Source: Actinomycetes bacterium
GTDB taxonomy: Bacteria; Actinomycetota; Acidimicrobiia; Acidimicrobiales; Palsa-688
Direction of reading: 5' to 3'
Length of the DNA stretch: 5,001 nucleotides
Assembly: GCA_021798075.1 (NCBI GenBank)
Contig: JAJZYO010000065.1
Location: forward strand, 1 to 5,001
Position 1 is the first letter of the stretch. The number at the start of each line of letters is the position of its first letter. The position numbers were made by a program, and so were the translations under genes. A model generated the notes under the pieces. It saw only the letters and a program-made list of their open reading frames with translations. It was not told the DNA's origin and made no database searches. Positions 1 through 4,902 of the stretch are shown piece by piece.

Positions 1-132
1 GCCTTCCTCGCTTTCGTCGGAGATGACCGAGATCTCGATGTCGTAATCGGCCGATACTCTTGCGAGCACCTTTTTCGCGTGCTCGCACAGCTCGCAATGT
101 GGCGCGCTGAGCACGGTGACTTGAATCGTCAC
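1..132 (-). CDS. Thioredoxin/glutaredoxin-like protein, N-terminal part (runs off the window)
   Basis: Forty-four codons are visible, reading MTIQVTVLSAPHCELCEHAK and onward; the gene continues beyond base 1. The opening is a short beta strand (ITVLSAP-like) followed by CELC at residues 13-16 and a helix, which is the start of a thioredoxin fold of the small glutaredoxin/thioredoxin-like type. Such proteins carry out dithiol-disulfide exchange, usually in the cytoplasm, and no signal peptide is visible. The start is a GTG at 132-130. It overlaps the TGA of the upstream redoxin gene in a GTGA, so translation is probably coupled. Placed after ccdA and a membrane-anchored redoxin, it may supply electrons to that pathway or reduce a partner; this role is inferred. 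The C-terminal half, including the cis-Pro loop, is outside the window, so the exact subfamily cannot be decided. Confidence 0.8.
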   Translation of the reverse strand, partial: MTIQVTVLSAPHCELCEHAKKVLARVSADYDIEISVISDESEEG

Positions 133-875
133 AACGCCGTGCCCCCGGTGCCGCCAGCCTTCATCTGGGCGACCAGATCTGAGTCCGGGACGTACATCGT
201 GTAGTCTGGCGCCCCACCGTAATCGGCCCGCCATTTGATCAGCCCATTGGGGCCGACGACCACGAAACTGTGCCCGTCCTGGTTGGCCATCCCTGCCATC
301 GCGTAAGAAGTCATGCCGTACGCGTTGGATACCGACACGTTCGGGTCGGCCAGGAGAGGGGTGGTTATGCCTTCGTCTGCCACCTTTTGCTTGAGGGCAT
401 AGAGCGGGTCTGTGGTTATGCTGACCATCTCGTTTATGCCGAGAGCCCGGAAGCTCCTCCAGTCGGACTCCATGTCCTTTATCTGCGTCCAGCACGGCTC
501 GCAGTCAACGCCTTCCTGGAAGAAAAGAAGCACCGTCTTGCCCTTTTGGGCGGAGAGGCTCCAGCTACCTCCGGTCGTGGACGCCAGGGTGAAGTTAGGT
601 GCCTTTTGTCCCGGTCCGGGCTGGCCCACCGCGTAGGGGTACGAACTGGTGCCCTTTTTCGCTCCGCCGTTGGTAGCAATGTAGAGGCCGACCACGGCCG
701 CCAGCACGGCCACCGCGCTGGTCGCCCAGATCTCTAGCTGCCGCGCGCGGCGGGCCGGCGCGGCTCGGCGGCGGACGGAGTCGCTGCCCCCGGTCGGGCG
801 TCCTTCACTAGGACGCGTAGGGCGGCGCGCCTTCGGCGCACCGGGCTTGGGGCGGGGCGGGACTTTGGTGGTCAT
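129..875 (-). CDS. Membrane-anchored redoxin (TlpA / AhpC-TSA family)
   Basis: The product is 248 residues. Residues 1-47 are rich in Arg, Pro and Lys and should stay in the cytoplasm. One hydrophobic segment at about 49-68 anchors the protein. From about residue 84 a thioredoxin-fold domain follows: GQKAPNFTL (89-97), then the active site FFQEGVDCEPCWTQ with C125 and C128, then a DPNVSVSNAYGM segment and the FVVVGPNGLIKW strands typical of the redoxin/AhpC-TSA superfamily. A CxxC with this layout suggests a thiol-disulfide reductase or two-Cys peroxiredoxin-like protein on the outer face of the membrane. The ATG at 875-873 overlaps the ccdA stop (ATGA) and has a strong ribosome binding site at 889-882. 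The position directly after ccdA fits a TlpA/CcsX-like partner that is reduced by CcdA. The substrate is unknown; apo-cytochrome c, a copper protein or a peroxide are all possible. Confidence 0.9.
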   Translation of the reverse strand: MTTKVPPRPKPGAPKARRPTRPSEGRPTGGSDSVRRRAAPARRARQLEIWATSAVAVLAAVVGLYIATNGGAKKGTSSYPYAVGQPGPGQKAPNFTLASTTGGSWSLSAQKGKTVLLFFQEGVDCEPCWTQIKDMESDWRSFRALGINEMVSITTDPLYALKQKVADEGITTPLLADPNVSVSNAYGMTSYAMAGMANQDGHSFVVVGPNGLIKWRADYGGAPDYTMYVPDSDLVAQMKAGGTGGTAL

Positions 876-1912
876 CGGTCGTCCTCCTTATTGAGGCGAG
901 ACGGGCGTGCCGGAAGGAGCGCTAGCGAGAACAGTGCTGGCCGTCGTGCCAGCGTCCTGGGTACAGCAGCCGTGGCCCGCCACCGGATGGGGTGCGGCTC
1001 CGGCTGGGGGCTCGTCGCCTGCTTCTGCTCTCTCGTCGGCTTCTGGTCCCGGGCCGCACGAGCGGCGGCTTGGTGCACGGCCATGCGGGCCAGCAAGGCG
1101 AGGACGGCCAAGAGGCCTAGGGCCGTCGCCCAGCCGGGCACGTGGCCGGCCCCGGTCGTGAGGACGTGGGCCGTGTGTTGCAGGGTGGTGACCATCCGCA
1201 GTTGCCAGCCGCTGGTAGGGCTGGCCGGCCCGGTGATTGCGGTCATACCGGTAATGACCGCTATGGCGACGAGCAGCAGGCCACCCGCCAGGTTTGATGC
1301 AGGGACGTAGCGGGCCCGGCCGAAGAGCGAGACCTTTACCGCCTTGGCCCGCAGCCAGCGGGCCTGGCCGAGCTTGCGGCCGTCCCAGGCGAGTGCCACC
1401 GCGAACAACGGGGCCACCATGCCGAACACGTAGGCCGCTCCCACCCCGAGGGAGGTGACGAAGTTGGCGCTGGCGGCGGCCAGGACGACGGCGCCCGCCA
1501 GCACGGGCGCGCAGCATGCCGTGGCCACCCCCGAGAAGACGCCGAGCACGTAAGCGCGCCCCGCGCCTTGGCCCTGTCGCGCCCGGAACCCGGGCATCGG
1601 CATGGAGACGCGATGGCCGAGCAGCATGAAGATCCCCAGGGCGCCCATGACGACGGCCATGACCGTGTACAGGATTGGGTGGTACTCGTTTATCAAACGG
1701 CTGAGGGCGGTGACGCCGAAGGCGATCGGCAGGATCACCGTCGCCACACCGGCTGCGAAAATGAACGTCATCGCCACGAGGCTGCTCCGGCGCTGCACCC
1801 CGGTGGCGAGATAGGCGGGCAACATCACAGAAATGCAGCAAGGGGCGAAAAGCGCCACCACGCCAGCAAAAAAGGCGGCGATCACCGTGGTGCCCGTCAA
1901 TAGTTGAGGCAT
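872..1912 (-). CDS. ccdA: CcdA/DsbD-type membrane electron transporter, double-Cys variant
   Basis: The 346-residue protein has about six or seven hydrophobic segments (roughly 8-30, 45-70, 80-99, 120-145, 152-176, 207-227, 260-278). It resembles CcdA and the transmembrane domain of DsbD, which carry reducing equivalents from cytoplasmic thioredoxin across the membrane to extracytoplasmic thiol proteins. The two key Cys motifs are both doubled: FAPCCISVMLPAYLA (C25, C26) and ATACCAPVLAG (C133, C134). Canonical CcdA has one Cys at each place, followed by Pro-rich turns. The ATG at 1912-1910 has GGAGGG at 1929-1924, with a spacing of 11. The stop overlaps the redoxin start. The C-terminal tail from about residue 285 is hydrophilic and then Arg-rich and looks out of frame: the neighbouring frame offers an acidic linker with HGCC and ends at a TAA at 890-888. 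The core assignment is firm; the true C-terminus is not. Confidence 0.9.
   Translation of the reverse strand: MPQLLTGTTVIAAFFAGVVALFAPCCISVMLPAYLATGVQRRSSLVAMTFIFAAGVATVILPIAFGVTALSRLINEYHPILYTVMAVVMGALGIFMLLGHRVSMPMPGFRARQGQGAGRAYVLGVFSGVATACCAPVLAGAVVLAAASANFVTSLGVGAAYVFGMVAPLFAVALAWDGRKLGQARWLRAKAVKVSLFGRARYVPASNLAGGLLLVAIAVITGMTAITGPASPTSGWQLRMVTTLQHTAHVLTTGAGHVPGWATALGLLAVLALLARMAVHQAAARAARDQKPTREQKQATSPQPEPHPIRWRATAAVPRTLARRPALFSLALLPARPSRLNKEDDR
882..889 (-). promoter_or_regulatory. Strong ribosome binding site of the redoxin gene
   Basis: The minus strand reads TAAGGAGGACGACCG before the ATG at 875. AAGGAGGA lies 6 bases from the start codon. It sits inside the last codons of the annotated ccdA frame (LNKEDDR), and the TAA of an alternative ccdA tail frame (890-888) overlaps its first bases. 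Confidence 0.8.
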
Positions 1913-1950
1913 TTTGCCCGCGTCCCTCCGCTAGGCCTTCTCTAGGCGTC

Positions 1951-1971
1951 CTGCCCGGCGCTGCCGGGCGG
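1951..1971. repeat. GC-rich inverted repeat in the gap before ccdA
   Basis: GCCCGGC (1953-1959) and GCCGGGC (1963-1969) pair perfectly around a 3-base loop, and a G-T wobble and a C-G pair can extend the stem outward. It lies in the 111-base gap between the His-rich protein gene and ccdA, 39 bases upstream of the ccdA start. No T-run follows on the minus strand, so it is not a classic intrinsic terminator. It could be an RNA-processing or attenuating hairpin, or simply a product of high GC content. Just downstream on the minus strand, CCTAG occurs twice (1945-1941 and 1935-1931). Confidence 0.4.
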
Positions 1972-2023
1972 GTTGGTGAGGCAGAGACGCCTCCTGGCAT
2001 ACGGGGTTGCGCCGGCGCATGGC

Positions 2024-2386
2024 TCAGCTCCCGCCCCGGCCATGCCCGTCCCCGTGGCCGCCGTGGCCCATGCCCAGGTGCATGGCGGCCATCATCGCTG
2101 TACAGGCCAGGGCGACCAGGATGAACCCCGCCCCTGCCACCCCGGTGGCTACGAGGGCGACAGCTATCGCGATCATCGGGATGCAGCAGGCGATCATCAT
2201 CCAGCCGTGGCCATGCCGCCCGATGGGCGGGTGGCCCTCGTGGGCTGGCGCCTGGTGGTGGTCAGCGGGAGGTTGGGCATGGGGACCTTCAAGTGGGCCA
2301 AGTGCCGAGGCGGGCCACTCGGCGGGCGACGCACCTTCGCCCTCGGGCCAGATCTGGCCCGGGCCGGTGCCGGCCTGGGCGCTCAT
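2024..2386 (-). CDS. Small His-rich, double-Cys membrane protein (possibly DUF2933-like)
   Basis: The product is 120 residues. Residues 1-60 are hydrophilic, rich in Pro, Ala and His (H36, H43, H44, H49, H52, H58, H60). A hydrophobic hairpin follows: GWMMIACCIPMIAIAVALVA (61-80), a short Gly-rich turn, then FILVALACTAMMAAM (88-102). The tail is again His-rich (H103, H108, H111, H115). C67-C68, C95, 11 His and several Met inside and beside the membrane segments suggest binding or handling of soft metal ions such as copper. It recalls small DUF2933-type proteins found near metal-efflux genes, but this is from memory. The ATG at 2386-2384 overlaps the stop of the upstream gene (ATGA), which supports coupled translation and this start. 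AAGG lies 7 bases upstream. The function is not established. The same frame stays open far upstream to 3313, but that part is shadow of the cupredoxin ORF. Confidence 0.75.
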   Translation of the reverse strand: MSAQAGTGPGQIWPEGEGASPAEWPASALGPLEGPHAQPPADHHQAPAHEGHPPIGRHGHGWMMIACCIPMIAIAVALVATGVAGAGFILVALACTAMMAAMHLGMGHGGHGDGHGRGGS

Positions 2387-2757
2387 GACTCCGCCTTCGG
2401 AGGAGCCCCGGCCCGAAGAGAGCGAGGTACGTGGCCGATCTTGGCGTAGAGGGGGCAGTGGCCGAGGGCCCCGGTCACCACGAGGTCGGCCCCGGCGGCT
2501 ACGAGCAACACCTCGAGGACGGCCGCTGCTGCACTTGTGGCCCCTGCCAGGAGGAAGGCGCTCCAGACCACGCCTACAGCGCCGAGGAGCACCCGTGCCA
2601 ACCTTTCTTGGCCAGTGATGTTGACCTTTGGTCGCGTGGGCAGGCGGCGAGCGCGAGGGCCTTCCCAGCGTGCCGCTGCGTCTCCCCCTCGCGAGTGGGG
2701 TCCCGCCCCGGCGGGCGCCATGCTGGGGGCGTGCGCGGGCTCTGTTGTGATGCTCAT
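2383..2757 (-). CDS. DUF2892 membrane protein from an internal start (alternative product)
   Basis: This is the same frame as the cupredoxin ORF but starts at its Met128 (MSITTEPAHAPSM), giving 124 residues. About 45 residues of Ala/Pro/Arg-rich cytoplasmic leader are followed by KVNITGQERLARVLLG. Two hydrophobic segments come next (about 53-71 and 76-95 of this product), and then the hallmark GALGHCPLYAKIG. This is the pattern of DUF2892 (YgaP-like transmembrane) proteins, which usually stand alone at about 70-120 residues with unknown function, often beside rhodanese, redox or metal genes. AAAGGAG lies at 2774-2768, 10 bases from this ATG, so it can be translated independently of the cupredoxin. 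The stop overlaps the next start (ATGA at 2386-2383). I think it likely that this product is made, whether or not the long fusion is made too. Confidence 0.65.
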   Translation of the reverse strand: MSITTEPAHAPSMAPAGAGPHSRGGDAAARWEGPRARRLPTRPKVNITGQERLARVLLGAVGVVWSAFLLAGATSAAAAVLEVLLVAAGADLVVTGALGHCPLYAKIGHVPRSLRAGAPPKAES

Positions 2758-3138
2758 TGGGCGTCGTCTCCTTTGCAGTTGGTTTGACTTGTTGCGAGCG
2801 GCGGGGGCTGCTGGCCAGCCGAGCCCGGCTGATACCAGGAGCCGGCCCCGCAACATCCCCATGCCGCAGGTGAACTCGTACTCCCCGGGGACCTCCGGCA
2901 GCACCTCGACGGCCACGTCCTCGCCCTGGGGCAGGGTCGCGCTCCGGCCGAAGGCGGGGAACACGACCTGGTCTGAGCAGGCGGCTGCCTCCTCGCGGTG
3001 GAACACCAAGCGGAGAGGTACGCCCGCCTCCGAACGGACCACGGCGGGGTCGTAGCCACCCTTGACCCGAACCCGGACCTCGCGGGCCTGGCCAGGCGCA
3101 CCAGTACCGCTGCTCCGCTTCATGGGGCTGCGCAACAT
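2383..3138 (-). CDS. Cupredoxin domain joined in frame to a DUF2892 membrane domain
   Basis: This is one uninterrupted frame of 251 residues. Residues about 18-102 form a cupredoxin-like domain (Cupredoxin_1/EfeO type): VRVKGGYDPAVV, LVFHREE (H47), ACSDQVVFPAFG (C54), a long acidic strand, and EYEFTCGMGMLRGRLLV with C91, M93 and M95. H47, C54 and the C-G-M-G-M cluster are the candidate copper ligands. No signal peptide or anchor precedes it, so on its own it would be cytoplasmic. Residues 103-127 are a low-complexity bridge (NKSNQLQRRRRP). Residues 128-251 are a DUF2892 protein with its own start signals. The ATG at 3138-3136 has AAAGGAG at 3151-3145 with a spacing of 6, preferred over the ATG at 3123, which has no such site. 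In related clusters I recall these two as separate genes, so the join may be a lost stop codon (for example at the TCA of residue 103), a natural fusion, or a sequence error. Confidence 0.75.
   Translation of the reverse strand: MLRSPMKRSSGTGAPGQAREVRVRVKGGYDPAVVRSEAGVPLRLVFHREEAAACSDQVVFPAFGRSATLPQGEDVAVEVLPEVPGEYEFTCGMGMLRGRLLVSAGLGWPAAPAARNKSNQLQRRRRPMSITTEPAHAPSMAPAGAGPHSRGGDAAARWEGPRARRLPTRPKVNITGQERLARVLLGAVGVVWSAFLLAGATSAAAAVLEVLLVAAGADLVVTGALGHCPLYAKIGHVPRSLRAGAPPKAES
2768..2774 (-). promoter_or_regulatory. Internal ribosome binding site within the cupredoxin-DUF2892 ORF
   Basis: AAAGGAG followed by ACGACGCCCA precedes the internal ATG at 2757-2755. In the long frame it encodes part of the Arg run in the bridge (QRRRR), an unnatural-looking linker that is better explained as a ribosome binding site being read as protein. 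Confidence 0.6.
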
Positions 3139-3561
3139 TTGTGGCTCCTTTCGCCCATGCCCAAAGCGTCGGCTGCCCGTGCGAAGATCTCGTGAAGGGC
3201 TTCTGCTTTCTTCGTGGCGGGCAGAAAAGGCTGCTGGGGCCGTCGTCTTGTTGGTGAGCGTGCCGAGCCGGGCCAGGGCGAGGCGCGGCCCGAGGAGCCA
3301 AGCGGGGGTTCACCTCGACCAGCCACCTCTACGTCATGAACTGGGCGAGCGTGATCGTGGACGTCCCGGGCGCCCTCGTCATCGCCGGTTGCCTCGCCGC
3401 CTGGGTGCCGGACAGCTTTTGGCGCCACCTGTTCTTCGCCGGCCACCCCGCTCCGCATGATGGGCGGGCCCCCCGGGCCGGTGGCGGGCCAAGAGGGACC
3501 GGCGCCTGCCCACCACCACATGGGACCGCCGGGATGGGACGGCCGGGCGCCTGAGCCCCAA
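3139..3561. other. Stretch without an intact gene between the kinase and the cupredoxin ORF
   Basis: These 423 bases separate the kinase stop from the cupredoxin start. The half near the kinase (about 3300-3561) is a plus-strand permease remnant. The half near the cupredoxin (3139-3299) has no intact gene. It should hold the promoter of the downstream genes if they are not read through from the two-component genes, but I see no convincing -35/-10 pair. It contains the inverted repeat TTCTGC (3201-3206) and GCAGAA (3221-3226). In one minus-strand frame it holds a helix-like peptide ending ERSHKCCAAP, with a TGA at 3122-3120, that has no start codon of its own. Confidence 0.6.
3145..3151 (-). 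promoter_or_regulatory. Ribosome binding site of the cupredoxin ORF
   Basis: AAAGGAG on the minus strand lies 6 bases from the ATG at 3138. It decides the start: the second in-frame ATG (residue 6, at 3123) has no purine-rich site before it. Confidence 0.75.
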
Positions 3562-3576
3562 CTACCGGCGGGCTAG
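3300..3576 (+). pseudogene. Remnant of a YraQ/ArsP-type (DUF318) permease, internally deleted
   Basis: On the plus strand, opposite to every other gene here, one frame reads GFTSTSHLYVMNWASVIVD (3306-3362) and then IAGCLAAWVPDSFWRHLFF (3378-3434), ending near GHP at about 3449. This matches my memory of the start of the second half of YraQ/ArsP_1 permeases, where a GFTSTSH-type loop leads into a membrane helix ending in AAWVP-SFW. From about 3450 the next frame reads LRMMGGPPGPVAG, then a HHHM cluster, to a TAG at 3574-3576. That resembles the His-rich C-terminal tail of the same family. The roughly 130-150 residues expected between the pieces, including four or so membrane helices, are absent, as is the whole N-terminal half. 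No start codon or ribosome binding site fits. The remnant overlaps the 3' end of the kinase gene by 15 bases. It would be inactive; intact relatives are thought to export metal or metalloid compounds. Confidence 0.6.
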
Positions 3577-4902
3577 TGCCTCTTGTCCGAGCGCCGGCAG
3601 CACCACCCGGAAGCGGGAGCCCCGCCCGGGCGAGCTCTCCACATCGATACGGCCCTCATGGGCGCGGACCAGCTCTCTCACGATGGCGAGGCCGATGCCG
3701 CTCCCGCCGGTGGCCCTCGACCGTGAGCGGTCGCCGCGCCAAAAGCGGGTGTAAATATGGCCCAGGTCTTCGGGGTCGATCCCGACACCGGTGTCGGCCA
3801 CTTCGACGAAGGTCTCCCGGCCGTCGCGCCCTGCCGTGAGCGAGACCTTCCCGCCCGGCTCCGTATAGGCGAGGGAATTGGACAGCAAGTTGGCGACAAC
3901 TTGCTCCAGGCGCCCGGGGTCCCCGAGGGCCCAGGCCGCCGTGCACCCCGAGCTGAAGGCAATGCCCGCCTTGGTGAACCGGGCGGCGAAGGCTTGGCCG
4001 ATGGCCTCTGCCACCTCGGCCAGGTTGATGGGAGCCTTGTCGAGGAGGAGGCCGGGCCGCTCGGCATCGGCGAGTCGGGAGAGGTCGTCCAAGAGCCGCG
4101 TCAGGCGGGTGGCCTCGCCGTGCATGGCGGCAAGGTTCTCCGGATGGGGCAGGAGCCCGTCCTGCGCGGCCTCGATGCGGGACAACAAGCCGTTGACCGG
4201 TGTGCGCAGTTCGTGGGCGAGGTCGGCCACGCTTTCCCTGCGCAGGTCCTCCTCGTGGCTGAGGGTCTCGGCCAGCCGGTTCAAGGCCCGGCCGACGGCG
4301 CGGACCTCGGGCTCGCCGCCGGCCTCGACGCGCGCCTCTAGGTCACCGCGCTCGAGCTGTTCGGCCGTGGCCCGGATACGCCGGAGCGGCCTCGAGAGGG
4401 CTTCGGCGAGCACTAACCCGACGACGAGCGCAGCGAACGCCGCCACCGCCGCCGCCACCAGGTGGAGCCGGTCGAGCGAAGCTTCAAGTTGCCGGTCTTC
4501 ATTGGAGAGGAGCGCCCCGTTCTCGTAGGAGACCGACACGGTGGCCAGGCGGCGCCCGTGGAGGAGGACGGGGGCACCGGCTACCCGTCCTGCGGGGGCC
4601 GGGCCAGCCGGCAGCACTCGCCCGTGGGGCAGGAGCAACGACAGGCGGAGGCCGTCCAGGGCGGCGAGGTGCGTGAGCTCGGTGCGGGCGTCTCCCGTCC
4701 AGGCCCCCGCGCCCTCGTACACGGCGGCGGCGACGCCGGCTACGTGCTGCGCTTCGGTCGAGAGCCGCGCCCGTGCGGCTTGCTCCAGGCGTGAGCTGAG
4801 GCCCATGTTGCCGATGAAGGCGGCGAGCCCCACGGCCGCCACGGCCACGGCGACCAGGGCAACGGCCAGCCGCGCCCTTAGGCCCAGCTGCCTCGTGCTC
4901 AT
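3562..4902 (-). CDS. Sensor histidine kinase of a two-component system
   Basis: The 446-residue membrane kinase has two transmembrane segments (about 10-32 and 147-167) flanking a roughly 115-residue extracytoplasmic region (33-147). A HAMP linker (about 168-220) contains SRPLRRI and the ALNRLAETL helix. The dimerization and phosphoacceptor domain carries DLAHELRTPVNGL with His230. The ATP-binding domain shows an N box at VVANLLSNSLAYT (N338, N342), G1 at DTGVGI (370-375), an F box at YTRFWRGD (384-391) and G2 at GGSGIGLAI (399-407). All catalytic boxes are present, so it should be active as kinase and probably phosphatase for the regulator just upstream. The ATG at 4902-4900 overlaps the regulator's TGA (ATGA); no good ribosome binding site is visible, so translation is probably coupled. 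The sensor region has no Cys and only scattered His, so its signal is not evident. Gene neighbours suggest metal or envelope stress. Confidence 0.95.
   Translation of the reverse strand: MSTRQLGLRARLAVALVAVAVAAVGLAAFIGNMGLSSRLEQAARARLSTEAQHVAGVAAAVYEGAGAWTGDARTELTHLAALDGLRLSLLLPHGRVLPAGPAPAGRVAGAPVLLHGRRLATVSVSYENGALLSNEDRQLEASLDRLHLVAAAVAAFAALVVGLVLAEALSRPLRRIRATAEQLERGDLEARVEAGGEPEVRAVGRALNRLAETLSHEEDLRRESVADLAHELRTPVNGLLSRIEAAQDGLLPHPENLAAMHGEATRLTRLLDDLSRLADAERPGLLLDKAPINLAEVAEAIGQAFAARFTKAGIAFSSGCTAAWALGDPGRLEQVVANLLSNSLAYTEPGGKVSLTAGRDGRETFVEVADTGVGIDPEDLGHIYTRFWRGDRSRSRATGGSGIGLAIVRELVRAHEGRIDVESSPGRGSRFRVVLPALGQEALARR

Noticed and set aside
1931..1945. CTAGG direct repeat near the ccdA start as an att site or operator
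   Set aside because: It is a 5-base repeat within 15 bases, too short to support a function.
888..2000. A 370-codon minus-strand frame across ccdA
   Set aside because: It lacks membrane helices and overlaps the clear CcdA frame. Only its last 50 or so codons are of interest, as a possible frameshifted tail.
2389..2402. CTCCG/CGGAG mini-hairpin at the start of the His-rich gene as a riboswitch or thermometer
   Set aside because: A five-pair stem in GC-rich coding sequence is expected by chance, and the start is already explained by translational coupling.
1973..2618. Long plus-strand frames opposite the His-rich protein and DUF2892 region
   Set aside because: Their composition is repetitive Arg/Pro/Gly/Ala, with no domains and no ribosome binding sites. 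They are typical antisense open frames in GC-rich DNA.
2024..3313. A 429-codon open minus-strand frame upstream of and including the His-rich protein
   Set aside because: Only the last 120 codons look like protein. The rest is Arg/Pro/Gly-rich shadow of the cupredoxin-DUF2892 frame, and the ATGA overlap at 2386 sets the real start.
3120..3521. A 133-codon minus-strand frame starting MWWWAGAG
   Set aside because: Most of it is antisense to the permease remnant and has no domain. Only the last 30 or so codons look protein-like, and they lack a start.
3757..4528. Plus-strand frames of 194 and 216 codons opposite the kinase
   Set aside because: They mirror the kinase coding sequence, whose catalytic boxes are all intact on the minus strand. 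No recognisable protein features are present.
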